Shown here: piece by piece, positions 21,209 through 31,776 of the stretch
Layout: every line of letters begins with the position of its first letter
Numbering within the stretch: position 1 is the first letter of the stretch
Source: Pyropia haitanensis
Taxonomy: Eukaryota > Rhodophyta > Bangiophyceae > Bangiales > Bangiaceae
Direction of reading: 5' to 3'
NCBI GenBank assembly: GCA_008729055.1
Contig: SDUX01000004.1
Location: 3,288,172-3,352,171, forward strand
DNA length: 64,000 nt
The notes under the pieces: model-generated
Told to the model about the DNA's origin: nothing
Databases searched by the model: none
The model's input: only the letters and a program-made list of their open reading frames with translations
Position numbers and translations under genes: made by a program

Positions 21209-21899
21209 CGTCGCACGACACACAGGCCCCCCGAGCGGCGGGTAGGGACGAGGGACCAGCGCGAGACCGTGGCGGAGCGCCGCTGCACTCGGAGACCCAG
21301 GTCGTCTGCCCGCCAAAGGCATTGAAGTGGCGGGCACAAGGGTGACCCGCGCACCCATGCAAAATAGTGCGCTGTGTTCCCGGCGATACCAATGGGGGCT
21401 ACTTTACAATAGTGCTCTGCCCTTTCGGACGGTGTTGGAATTGGTGTCGTTGAGAGAAGAGCCGCACAGAATTGAAACAGAGAACTATTGAAATTTATAG
21501 TGCAAGGACTGCAATCGGCCAATCGACCAAGCCAACAAGGTTACAGTGTGCCAAGAATATCCAATCGGTGGACGGTGGATGCAGAGTTGGGGCACACCTG
21601 GCGGGCCTCGCGGTGCATCTCGCACCCAACAGAGGACCAATCCCCGTCTGCGCGTGGAACGCGCACCTCGCCCCCTCTGCCTTGCCACACGAATCTCCTC
21701 GTCCACCAACAGCCAGGTCTATCGTCATCGCCCCGCAATCGCGTGCCCTCATTCCCCGTCTGCCACCGTGACCTCTTCTCAGGCAGTCTCCGTTCACGTC
21801 TCCTTTCTCCGTTGGCGCTCGCCGTCCGAGCCCATTGATTTCCTTCCGGTCCGTCTCCCACGTTCCCATTCCTCCGACACCGTCACGTCCCCCCTTGCC
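21209..21899. other. Shared intergenic region between RBBP4 and thioredoxin genes
   Basis: A divergent promoter region of about 690 bases with balanced composition. No coding motif or RNA gene was seen. Confidence 0.45.
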
Positions 21900-22603
21900 A
21901 TGGCGGCCTTTATCCCTGGCAGCGTCACTGCCGCCGTTGGCGGTCGGCGGCGTCCGGCGCTATGCACCTCCCGCGGGACGACCGCGGGGAGGACACGCGT
22001 GGAGACCCGTTGCCTGGTTGTCGATGTGGGCAGCGCGGAGCAGCTGCAGGTCGTGCTGGAGTCTGCAAAGGAGGCCGATGCGCTTGTCGTCATTGACTAC
22101 TCGACGACGTGGTGCGGACCATGCAAAGTACGTGTTGCGCCCCATTTGATTGCTGTCGGGTATCGGTTGCGCTCTTGTCCCGCTCTCGACACATTGGGGC
22201 GGGGTGCCCAGTGTCCCTACAGTGTGTCTGGTTTTCCAGAGACTCTAGTGTCCGTCGGAATGCCCATTGCCATCAGCGTGTTGCTAACCGCGCCTTTGGT
22301 TTCCGCACTTATTGCTTCGTGACACATGGGCTGTTGTCGGTTTTGCTCCCATTTGTCATTCCACCCTTGGTCTCACGTGCGCAGGTTGTGTCGCCCAAGT
22401 TTGAGGCGCTCTCCGACGAGCACCCATCGGTTGTGTTTTGCAAGGTGATGGGCGACGCGGATGCGGACTCGTCGACGCTGATGAAGCGGGAAGGCATCCG
22501 CGCGGTGCCGGCCTTCCACTTTTGGAAGGCTGGCAAGCGCGTGGACGAGGTGACTGGTGCCAAGATCGATGACGTCGTTGCGACAATGAAGGAGCACATG
22601 TGA
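21900..22603 (+). CDS. Thioredoxin, plastid f-like
   Basis: Thioredoxins reduce protein disulfides; plastid f-type forms pass electrons from ferredoxin to Calvin-cycle enzymes. Two exons (21900-22127 and 22385-22603) give 148 residues. The intron has donor GTACGT and acceptor GCGCAG and falls directly after the active site WCGPCK. The first about 38 residues (MAAFIPGSVTAAVGG, many Arg/Ala/Thr, no acid) look like a transit peptide. The mature part runs LVVIDYSTTWCGPCK / VVSPKFEALS, with the cis-Pro in RAVPAFHFWK and the end EVTGAKIDDVVA, which resembles Trx f. An Ala replaces the usual Thr after the cis-Pro. Plastid location is inferred from the leader. Confidence 0.88.
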
Positions 22604-24341
22604 GTCGGGTTATTATTTCCGTGACGTTTCTTGTTGTTCCTTCTGTTGTCGCTCTTCTGTTGCTCTTTCCCTCTGATATCGGGTCTATCGATACTGTACT
22701 GCTCTTAGATTTCTTGATAAGAGACATCTGAACCTAGTGTATTCTGTTGTGGGTACCGTGGTATCGCCCACGGCGTCACTGTGCCGTCTCCATTCCGCAC
22801 CGCCCCGGCCATTGCGGGGCGAGGAAAGTGGATGCGACGATAGGCACACTGACTGATTTTGGCTTGCACCACGAGCCTCGCTGCCTAAGGAATTGCCATC
22901 CCGCTGAGGGATTGTCCGCAGTGCACGGGCGAACCGTTCTCCATCGCGGAGAGCACCGCAGGTCTTCTTTAGAGAGCGCCCAGGACAGCCAACAGAGAGA
23001 TGGGACGTGACAGCGGCGGGTTCGTCGTCACCCAAGTGCCCGCCTGCTGCCTGTCTGCTCACCATCACGAACCAGCTAGCTGCCGGCGAACTGATCGCCG
23101 AACCCCATCAAGGACCGAACTGCCATGTCTAATGGCAGTCGTTGAAGGCTTCGCTGTTCCCCCCTCCGTGTCACTTCTGACGGCCGCATCCGCGCTACGA
23201 CACTCGGAACGGTGCTGGTCTCCGCCACTGAATCTGTCCCACCGCTCGGCCGACATCACCCCCGTGAGGCTGACTCTGTCATCTGTCTGCACTCTCGCAG
23301 CTTTGGCATAGGCACTCGTTAACATCTCCCGTACGCCTAGATGCTGTCTGCGAGGCAGGCACTGCTGGGGGGGCCGTCCGTGATGCAGCGGACGTCAGCG
23401 GCTGTGACGGCTACTGGCAGGCGGGCGGCATATCCTGTGGTGGGGAGGGGGGGACAGGGAAGGGGGCGCCGCCCTGCGACGGGGCGCCTACAGGCGGACG
23501 TGGTCAGCACGGCGGCACCTGACTGTCCGCCGAGTTGGGACCGTCATCACCGCCTTCGTGTTTGTGTGTGGACCGACGCTGTGGGCTGCCGACAACGTAG
23601 TGGCCCCACCTTCGGGCGTCTGCCGTGTCTATCCCCATCGCGACAGCGACGGCAGCGCCAGCGGTGAAGACGGCGACAGAGTGGCGGGCGTCATGGCGAT
23701 TGGCGCAGGCCGCGGATGCCGCGGCATCCACGCTCAGAACGGCCTGCTTGCTACCTGCACACATGGGCGCCTCTGCGGATCAGAGGACGGACCAACAGGT
23801 TGGTTCTGAGAGGTGGTAGTCAGGCGGGCGTCGTCGTCAAAAACGACGATGGGTGAGGCAGAGCCGGTGGGGAGGGGGCCGGGGGTGGATAGGAGCGCCA
23901 ATTGTCGTCGTAACGGCGCGCAGTGGATATCACCAAACCGCAACCAAGTGCAGCGCCACATCAGGCGCGCTGGACGGTTGTCTCGCGCTGACCGGTCAAA
24001 CCATCAAAGCAAACGCACACCGTCGAGCGGCACGCCCGAGAACACCACCACATCGCAACGCAACACGTCAACTTGTACTCGAACAAGACAAACGAGGCAG
24101 CAGCGCTCCAACTGTCCAAGGCATTCTGACTGTAGCACAGCTGCAGCCACCCGCGCCGGGCACAAAGCAGTCCCCCGCCCAGCAAACACCTCACGCGCCC
24201 CGCCTCAGCAAGCCCGTCCCGGCCTTGCCAGCGCCTCGCCGTCGCCCATCGGGCCTCCACCGCATCCTACCCTCCGCGCCCCGTCGCCACTACATCTCCG
24301 CCGCCACCACCAATCGTGCGCCGTCACGCCCACGTGACCGC
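22604..24341. other. Intergenic region between thioredoxin and eS19 genes
   Basis: These 1.7 kb hold only short open frames of mixed composition with no family motifs and no obvious repeats. I see no gene here. Confidence 0.45.
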
Positions 24342-24797
24342 TCAAGACCGCTGCAAGCACGTCGCGGCCTGCGTGTCCATCTCCGCCATGCCCTTGCGTG
24401 TGATCCGCCGCCCCCCAGTCGGGTCCTTCTCCACAACGCCCAACGCCTCCAGCTGCTGCAGTGCCGACCGGATGATGCCCTTGGATGCCTTGGCAAAGTG
24501 CGACGGCCGCGTCCCCCGGTGCTTGCGCCCACCATACACCTTGGTGAACGCCCCCACCCCCGTCCCAGACCGCAGGTACACCTTGCGCGCCAGCGACGCA
24601 ACGCGGATGTAGTACCAGTCAGGGTCATATGGAGCAAGCTCCTTGAATGTGGCGGTTTTCACCACGTCCACCCACTTGGGGAGCTCCAGGTTGCCCACCC
24701 GCTTCAGATGCGCCGCATAGACGGTCACAAAGTCCGCCGCCGCCACATCCTTCACCGTGAAGCCGGTGGCCTTCTTCTCCTCCTCCACCAGAGCCAT
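24342..24797 (-). CDS. RPS19: Ribosomal protein eS19 (small subunit, cytosolic)
   Basis: eS19 is a eukaryote/archaea-specific protein of the 40S head needed for 18S rRNA maturation. The 151-residue frame is uninterrupted and of family length. It begins [20 protein letters not shown], then [57 protein letters not shown] and ends [18 protein letters not shown] plus a short tail. These match eS19 along its whole length. Unlike most genes here it has no homopolymer insert, consistent with constraint from the ribosome. Confidence 0.97.
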   Translation of the reverse strand: MALVEEEKKATGFTVKDVAAADFVTVYAAHLKRVGNLELPKWVDVVKTATFKELAPYDPDWYYIRVASLARKVYLRSGTGVGAFTKVYGGRKHRGTRPSHFAKASKGIIRSALQQLEALGVVEKDPTGGRRITRKGMAEMDTQAATCLQRS

Positions 24798-25740
24798 GAC
24801 GCAGAGGGGGGGGAGGAGGAGGGACAGTCAGGGGAACAGGGGGGTGAGGTGTGGTGGGTGCGTGTGGGCAGCTGGGGATGGGGTACAGAATGAGAACAGA
24901 CCGAGGGCGTCACGATGTGTGCGGACGTCACGACGGCAATGACCGCGGCGGATGGCGTCGATCGGCGTCGCCACCACCGGAGCCGCCGCGCATTACAGCG
25001 GGTACCTCATATCCGGACAAATGCTCTGCTCGAACGCGATCGAGCCAGACGCTGAAGTGATCAAATATATGTTTAAATACAATGATAAGAACAGGTGTCT
25101 CGTGGTTTCTCGACTTTCCGATGGATCAGAAGGACTTGGCCGTTGAATGTGACTTGAGTCACAGGGATACTGACAAAAGGTCATCCCTCTCGGCGTCGAC
25201 GGGTGCCGAAGGCGTCGGCACCACCGACGCTCCCTTGTCACGCATCCCACCGTCACCAGCGCTCAGTGCCTCCCGCCGCGACGCCGACACGAGTTGGGAG
25301 GCGACCACCACGGGGAGCAGGTGCCGCCGCAATGGCAACGGATGCGCTCCACACGGCCAGCCGCTCGCGTGGCCGCCAGCGCCACTGCTTGCCAGACTGC
25401 ATCTTGGGGGCGTAGCTCAGCGCGAGGAGGAGACGATGCAGCCGGCGGCAGGGTGCACGTTGTATACCCAGGTGCTCTCGTGCACTACTGTGCGTGGGAC
25501 GCAAACGTATCGCAGCAAGCGCCAGACTGCTGCCCAGGCTGCGCCGCCAGTCGACCCCATCCTTGTCCATGGACGCCGCACAGTAGGCGTGCAGTGCAAG
25601 GGTCGCTTTCAAAGCTGCAAAGCGGTCACCGTCGCTCGTGACGATGACGGTACACGGAGCTGCGCCTGTGGCCGGAGGTAAAGCAAACTTGTGAAATCTA
25701 ATATCATCGTTGTTGGCTCGAATTTCAGTAGCACGTCGCC
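24798..25740. other. Intergenic region upstream of eS19 and downstream of the LPMO-like gene
   Basis: No gene is supported. A short A/T-rich patch (about 25060-25090, with ATATATGTTTAAATAC) stands out against the GC-rich background and might belong to a core promoter, but it is about 260 bases from the eS19 start. Confidence 0.4.
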
Positions 25741-27033
25741 CTAGGTTTTCGGCGTACGCCCGCCGCCCTCATCTGCTTCATCCGTCTCCTTTGCTGTCTC
25801 GTCGTTTTCTTCGGACCCCTCCGACGCCTTTCCTGGCACGTCGTCATCTTGGGCCCCGTCCGTCTCCTTTGCTGGCGCGTCTGTCTCCTTTGCTGGCGCG
25901 TCTGCCGGCGACTTTTTCGCCTCTTCCCACGCCTTGGATGCGTCGGCGCGCTCCTGTTTCCGCCGCAACTCGAGCTCCTTCCGCCGCCGCCGCGCTTCTA
26001 TCCGCGCCGCCTTTCGCCGCGCCTCGACCCGCTTCACCCGCGCGCTCTCGGCGAGGCGCGCGGCCTTGCGCCGCGCCTGGACGCGCGCGATGCGGCGCCG
26101 CTCGGCGGCACGCGCCCACCGCCGCCGCGCCGCGCGGCGGCGCGCCTCGCGTTTCCGCGCGCGCGCGCGCGCCTTGCCCTCCCGCGCGTGCCGCCGGCGC
26201 GCCTGCTGCAAGCGCTGCCACGGCGCCAGCCGTGAGGCGGGCCGCTTGCGCCGCCGCGACGCCGAGGCGGTCGGGTCCCCCGGGCGGGGGCCGAGCGACG
26301 CGTTGATGGAGGCCGCGTGGATAAGCCGCGGCCGGCGGCCGTTGGCCCACTCGGCGGGCTCCCGGAGGTACTGCTTCCGCGTGCACGGCTCGACGGCGCA
26401 GTCACCCACGGCCGAGGCGGTGGAGAAGCAGCGGCCCTTGTTGGTCCGCGTCAACACCGGCCGGTAGGTCGCCCGCAGGCGCACGCCGCCGTGTACCCGC
26501 ACGCGGGCGCAACTGTAGTAGTCGCCCTGCTGGTAGCCCCCGCCGTACCACACAAAGCCGAGCACGTACTCGCCGTCGGGGAAGACGGGCGGCACCCGCA
26601 CGACCTGCTTATAGCGGCTGCGCTTGCGGTCGTTGCCACACACGCCGCGGCCACACCAGACGCGGCCGTGGGACCAGCAGCTGGTGCGGAAAGCATTGAC
26701 CCGGTGCGCCGTGTGGTTCATCGCTTGCTCGACGGGCACGAGGGAGAGGCGGAGGAAGCCGCCCTTGTGATTGTTGCGGTAGTAGACGATCGGCAGGCCG
26801 CGGCCGCGGCGGAGGCGCTGGATGGAGTAGTACTCGCGCGGTTCCCGTGTCGGGCACGGGCCCGAACAGTTGGACTGGCTGTTGGACTGCATGCCGCCGA
26901 CGCGGCAGGCGGTCTCGTAGGTGCGCTCCTTGGGCAGGATGAGCGACGAGTGCGCCGTCACGCATGGCACAAGGGCGGTGAGCAGAAGAAGGGTGGCGGC
27001 GGCCAGGCCAATCGCCCCGCGGGGCGTGCCCAT
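25741..27033 (-). CDS. Secreted lytic polysaccharide monooxygenase-like protein with basic C-terminal tail
   Basis: The protein has 430 residues. The first 27 (MGTPRGAIGLAAATLLLLTA ... CVTA) form a signal peptide whose predicted cleavage leaves His28 (HSSLILPKER) as the mature N-terminus, as in copper histidine-brace LPMOs. A second candidate copper ligand is His89 in YYRNNHKGGFLRLSLVP. Tyr172/173 in DGEYVLGFVWYGG ... GDYYSCARVRV is in the position of the axial Tyr. Paired Cys (C43, C56, C60, C119, C127, C132, C175) suggest disulfides. From about residue 225 the sequence becomes a 150-residue Arg/Ala/Lys helix, then an acidic repeat tail with APAKETD twice. LPMOs oxidatively cleave glycans; the substrate is unknown. 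The tail may bind sulfated wall polysaccharide. The assignment is by motif arrangement, not by alignment. Confidence 0.6.
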   Translation of the reverse strand: MGTPRGAIGLAAATLLLLTALVPCVTAHSSLILPKERTYETACRVGGMQSNSQSNCSGPCPTREPREYYSIQRLRRGRGLPIVYYRNNHKGGFLRLSLVPVEQAMNHTAHRVNAFRTSCWSHGRVWCGRGVCGNDRKRSRYKQVVRVPPVFPDGEYVLGFVWYGGGYQQGDYYSCARVRVHGGVRLRATYRPVLTRTNKGRCFSTASAVGDCAVEPCTRKQYLREPAEWANGRRPRLIHAASINASLGPRPGDPTASASRRRKRPASRLAPWQRLQQARRRHAREGKARARARKREARRRAARRRWARAAERRRIARVQARRKAARLAESARVKRVEARRKAARIEARRRRKELELRRKQERADASKAWEEAKKSPADAPAKETDAPAKETDGAQDDDVPGKASEGSEENDETAKETDEADEGGGRTPKT

Positions 27034-28567
27034 GGTGCCCGTCAGAGAAAGATACGGACGAGGCGGAGGAGGGGAACGCAAAAGAGCTAAAGGGTGTGGG
27101 AGACCTCCTCGCGTACGCAGGGGGCTTAGGGCCCCGCCGCTCGCGGCGGCGCCAGTACCAAGAGCACAAGGGGATAGGCAGCGAGACGTGGACGCGGGCG
27201 TTGGGAGTTGCGCCTGTGGAACACCCAACGCTGCGGGTGGCCACTGTAGGCAGCACCTCGCTCGCGCCACAAGGCTTGGGAGCATTTGTAGCGCCCGCCC
27301 ATCACCAGCCCCACCACTCCCGTCGCCCCTCTTCCCGGCGGTGCATCACTTCCTTCCGCGCACCGCGCACCTGCCAAGCAGAGACCACCCGTCGCTGCCG
27401 TGGCACGCGGCGGCTGAGACACGCTGGAGCTCACCGGCACGCATGGTAGTTGGTGGGAGGCACCACCACCGGGCGCGCCACCCCCCTCCCATCCACCAGG
27501 CGCGGCAATTGCCGCTCTCGAGGGCGGCTGTTCGTTCTCCCAGAGACAAAAAGACGACCGGGTAGCTTGGCCACGTGGGAGGCCACCCCGGCAGTGGCGC
27601 TCGCGCTGGCCGTTCTCTATCGCCACGGCAGCCGCCTGGTGAGTGTGGCGGCAGCTCGTCAACGCAACGTCGGTGGTTGCATGTCAGCAGCCGGTGCCCC
27701 CCCCCCGCTCCCCTCGCATGCGAGGACCCCCTCTGTATCCCCATCCCCCCCCCTTGTAGAAAGACGGGCCGTCCGCGGAAGGCCCCATCACAGCGCTCCC
27801 ACGCCGACCCACTCTTCCACCCCCGACCGAGAGGGCACCGCATGCTGGCCGCGGCCTCGCGGCGGGCTCGCTGCCGCGGCACCCTCGCCCGGTGCGTGGC
27901 AACGCCCATGACGTGGGCGTCGGCCGTTCCGTCGCGGGTACCCGGGGGGGGAGAGGTGGGAGCTATACCCGGGCGCTGCGGGTGTTTGTGCCCACGGGGC
28001 GCTTCTGGGGCTGTGCTTGCCAACGGCGGGCGGCCCGGAAGGGGCGCCGCGCGCGGACCACCTCGCCCACCACGTCATGGCCCACCGAGCCACATCGATC
28101 CACACACGTGGCACAGAATGTACTTTACCTTCATGAATACTCCCTTGTAGACGCTAACTACGGAACTCACTCTCGTGTGCGGAGCCCGAGACTCCACATT
28201 GCTCGGCACTTTTCAGATACCTCGGCAATTCTGGAACTGGACTCGATGGACGTGCAATGGAACCAGCCAACTCCAAGGCACTTTGCGGCGCACAGGACAA
28301 TGAGGTCGCCGTCGGCGCCACGGCGGGCGGCCGCCCGTCTTGGTCGGACGCTTCGTCACCTTTGCCTGTGTTGACTTCTCCACCCCGGCCCCCCGCCCGC
28401 TCCGCCGTCCCATCACCTGCTTATCGACGTGGTGGCCGCACCCTCCTCTTCTCCGTTCTTCCCTTTCCCTCATACCGGTTTTCGTTGTTGCCACCCCCTC
28501 TTTCCCCCCACCTTTTTGTTTGCCTCCGTCGCCTCTCCCTCTGTGCTGCTGCTGGCACCCCCCCACC
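27034..28567. other. Divergent intergenic region between LPMO-like and UTP6 genes
   Basis: These 1.5 kb contain only short frames without recognisable motifs. The last 180 bases before the UTP6 start are pyrimidine-rich (CTTCC/CCCTC), a likely 5' leader. Confidence 0.4.
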
Positions 28568-30844
28568 ATGTCCACGACCGTGCACCGGCTGCTCGACGGC
28601 ACCGTCCCCTTCCTCCGCACCCTCGTCACCCGCAAACTCCTCTCCCGAACCGAGGCCCGCGCCCTCACCGCCCGCCGCGACACGTACGAGCGGCGGGTGG
28701 CGCACCCCGCGTCGGCGCCCCGCGACTGGGAGGCGTACATTGCGTACGAGGAGACGCTGCTGGCCCTCCTCCGCCGCCGCGCCGCCGCTTCCCGCCTGTC
28801 CATCCCCGTTGGCGCGGCGCTGGTGGACAAGGCCGCCGCGCGGGTGGTGTACCTCCACGGCCGCGCCACCCGCGCGCACCCGGGGCACGTGGACGGGTGG
28901 CTCGCCGCGGCGGCCGCCGCGCTCGCCGCCGCGCCGCTGGTGCGGCCCGACGGCGGCGACGGTGGCGGCGATGGCGGCGGCGGTGGCGGCGACGGCGGCG
29001 GCCGGCCGGCCGGCCGCGCCCCCCCCGCGCGGCGGCGGATTGGGGCGGCGGCGCGGGTGCTGGCGCGCGCCCTCGCGCTGCTGCCGCGGGAGCCGCGGCT
29101 GTGGGTCGCGGCGGTCCGCCTGCACGCCGTTGCCGGCGATGATGTGCGTGGCGGGCGGGCGGTGGCGCTCGCGGGGCTGCGGCAGGTGCGCGGCGCGGCG
29201 GACCTGTGGGCCGCCTACTGGGCGCTCGAGGTGGCGTACGTGTGCCGGCTGCGCGAGCAGCGCCGCGCGCTCGGCGTGGCCGTGCCGGGGGATGGGGGCG
29301 CTGCCGCCGCCGCCGGGGACGGCGGCACACCCGCCGCTGCCGCCGCGGACGACGCTGCCGACGCCGGCACCGCCGACGCCGACGCCGACGCTGCCGCCGA
29401 TGCTGACGCCGACGCTGCCGCTGCCGCTGACGCTGACGCTGCTGCCGACGGGCGCCCCCCAGACACACGTACAGACGGCACCCCTGCGGGTGGAGTTCCC
29501 CCCGTCAGCGACGCTCCCGCCGCCGCCGCGTCCCGGCCGCTGACCTTTTGGGAGGGCGGCATCCTCGTCGCGGTCTGGACGCACGCGACCGCCGCGCTCG
29601 CCGCCACCCCCGCCGCCGACGCGGCCTACTGGGCCCGCCTGTACCGGCAGGCCGCGTCGACGCGTGGCGCGCCGGCGGCGGCGCTGGCCGCCCTCGCCAC
29701 CCGCCTCGTCGCCGCCTACCCGGCCGACGTGGCCGCCGCCGACGCGGTCGCGCGGGGGGGGCTCGCCGCCGCGGAGCTCGCCGCCGCCCCGCCGCCTCGG
29801 CCCGGCCGCGGCGGCCGCGGCGGCCGCGGCGGCCGCGGCGGCCGCGGCGGCAAGGCCGCGGCGGCGGCCGCCGCCGCCGCCGCCGCCAACGGCGGCGGCC
29901 CGGCGGCGGTGGTGGACGGCGCTGGCCGGGTGCCCGCGGCGGTCGCCGCGGCGGTCACGGCCGGCCTCGCCGCGTACACGCGGGCGGCGGCGGCGGCGGG
30001 CGCCGCGGCGGTCGCCGCCGCGCTCGCGTTTGCCGCCGACACCCGCTCGCGGTACGCGGCGGCGGCGCCGGCGGCGGCCGCCGCCATCGTCCCGCCCGAC
30101 GCGGCGATTGTCGCGGCCGCCGCCGCGGCGGCACCGGGCGTCGACCTGGGCTCCCTGGCCGCCGACGCTGCGGCGGCGGCGTCACCCGCCGCCACCCCCG
30201 CGCCGCTCCTCGCCGCCATTGCCGCGGCGGGCGGGCGGCGCGGCGCGCCCCCAGCCGGCGGGTGGGCGGCTCTCGTGGACGCGGCGACGGGCACCCCCCC
30301 CCCCCGGCGGCGGTCGTGTCTGCCCTGCGGGCGGCCCTACAGGCGGCGGTGGCGTCGCCGGCGGCGAGCGCCGCCGACCGCGACGCGGCGGCCGCGGCGG
30401 GGGTGCGGCTCGAGGCGGCCGCCGGGAGGGGGGACCGCCGCCTCCCAGCCGTGCGGGCGGTGGTGGACGCGGCGGCGGCGGCGGCGGCGGGCGGCGCCGC
30501 GGCCGTCGGTGCCGCCACCGCCGTGGCGGCGCTGGCGGTGGAGGCGGAGGCGGCGGCCGCCGCGGCGGCGGCGGGCGCGGCCGTGGGCGCCGCGGCGGCG
30601 ACTGCCGAACGCCGCCGCCGCGTGCGTGACCTGCACGCGGCGTGGGCGGCGGGCGTGCCGCCGGGCAGCGCCGCGGCGGAGGAGGCGTGGCTCGAGTGGC
30701 TCCGCTGGGAGCGGACGCCGGGGGGGGGGGGGGGGGGGGGGGGAGCCGCGGCGCGTCGCGGACCTGCTGTGGCGCGCACGCAAGGCGCTCGGGCCGGCGC
30801 GGGCGGTGTCGTTTGACCAGCTCGCGGCGCTCATGGACGTGTGA
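28568..30844 (+). CDS. UTP6: UTP6, U3 snoRNP small-subunit processome protein
   Basis: UTP6 is a HAT-repeat protein of the UTP-B subcomplex acting on pre-18S rRNA in the nucleolus. The start MSTTVHRLLDGTVPFLRTLV then LLSRTEARALTARRDTYERR and DWEAYIAYEETLLALLRRR matches the family's N-terminal block. HAT-like repeats follow (ARVLARALALLPREPRLWVA; LRQVRGAADLWAAYWALEVA). The middle is extremely Ala-rich with an RGG-like (GRGGR)n stretch at about 29800-29850. Two compensating frame changes occur at homopolymers: the C run 30294-30305 and the G run 30720-30743. The end, ADLLWRARKALG then FDQLAALMDV, is back in the first frame. With both corrected the protein is about 758 residues, somewhat longer than usual. 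Confidence 0.8.
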   Translation: MSTTVHRLLDGTVPFLRTLVTRKLLSRTEARALTARRDTYERRVAHPASAPRDWEAYIAYEETLLALLRRRAAASRLSIPVGAALVDKAAARVVYLHGRATRAHPGHVDGWLAAAAAALAAAPLVRPDGGDGGGDGGGGGGDGGGRPAGRAPPARRRIGAAARVLARALALLPREPRLWVAAVRLHAVAGDDVRGGRAVALAGLRQVRGAADLWAAYWALEVAYVCRLREQRRALGVAVPGDGGAAAAAGDGGTPAAAAADDAADAGTADADADAAADADADAAAAADADAAADGRPPDTRTDGTPAGGVPPVSDAPAAAASRPLTFWEGGILVAVWTHATAALAATPAADAAYWARLYRQAASTRGAPAAALAALATRLVAAYPADVAAADAVARGGLAAAELAAAPPPRPGRGGRGGRGGRGGRGGKAAAAAAAAAAANGGGPAAVVDGAGRVPAAVAAAVTAGLAAYTRAAAAAGAAAVAAALAFAADTRSRYAAAAPAAAAAIVPPDAAIVAAAAAAAPGVDLGSLAADAAAAASPAATPAPLLAAIAAAGGRRGAPPAGGWAALVDAATGTPPPRRRSCLPCGRPYRRRWRRRRRAPPTATRRPRRGCGSRRPPGGGTAASQPCGRWWTRRRRRRRAAPRPSVPPPPWRRWRWRRRRRPPRRRRARPWAPRRRLPNAAAACVTCTRRGRRACRRAAPRRRRRGSSGSAGSGRRGGGGGGGEPRRVADLLWRARKALGPARAVSFDQLAALMDV

Positions 30845-31776
30845 GGGACCCTGCCGGTAGGGTGGGGGGGGGAACGGAGCCGAGTGAGCGACACGCGCGA
30901 GGGAGGGGGGGGGGTGGGGGGGATGCGCCCGCGGGAGGGTGCTTTCCTTTTTTTTTTTGGATGGGGCTGCCTGCCAGGGTGGGCCCTGTCCGTGGGGCGC
31001 GGCCCGCGGGGGCGGGCGTCCCCACCGCGCTCTCGGACCGGCGTCCCGGGAGGGTGCGCGCGTGGACCCGCTGGCACGCCGGCACGCGGGCGTGCCGCCG
31101 TTCCGCATGATGGGTGTAGGGGGGGGGTACCCCCGCCGCCGCGGCGCCGCCCCCCGCACCGCCGCCCACGCGCGGCCGCGGCGGCCGTCAACCCTGCGGG
31201 GCGGCCGCCACCTCCCCCCGGCCCCGCGGATCCCCCCCCCGCCCTGTGGAGCAACGGGCGTGGGCGGGGGTGGCGGCTGGCGGCACTGGGGCGGCGGCGT
31301 CGTGCTAGCCGGGGGGGGAGGGAGGGGATGGGGAAGGCAAAGAGGCCTGCGCGGGGATGAAAAGATGTGCGCAAGGGCGGGCCGTCGCGGCGGTGCGGGG
31401 CGTGTCGGCGGCGGCCGCCGCCCCGTCGGTGGGTCACGCGCGGTACGGGGGGCGGGAGCGTGGGGCGGGTGGGAAGAGGGCTGCAGGCCCCAACGCACAG
31501 GGGAAGCGAAAAAAAAGGGAGAAAAAAACTGGCAAAGCACAGCCGGCCATGCCGTCACCGCTGCAGCCGCCGTCACCGCCGCCGCCGCGGGCGGCACCGC
31601 CCCCCCTCTGGCCGGCCAGCTGGGCGCGCCCACCCAACCAACAGGGCCGTCGGGTGCCCCCGCGGGCCACCCGCCCCCCAGCGCAGTGGCGGGGTACGCC
31701 CAGCACCACAGCGCCGCACCCCACCCCCCCCCCCGCCCCCCTACCGGCGCCCTCCACCAACTCTACCCCCGTCGAC
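30845..31776. other. Intergenic region between convergent UTP6 and aminotransferase genes
   Basis: GC-rich with short G runs and a T13-like tract near 30945. No coding motif was seen. Confidence 0.4.

Noticed and set aside
27096..28023. Open frames upstream of the LPMO-like and UTP6 genes
   Set aside because: No motif, biased composition and no splice junction linking them to either neighbour.
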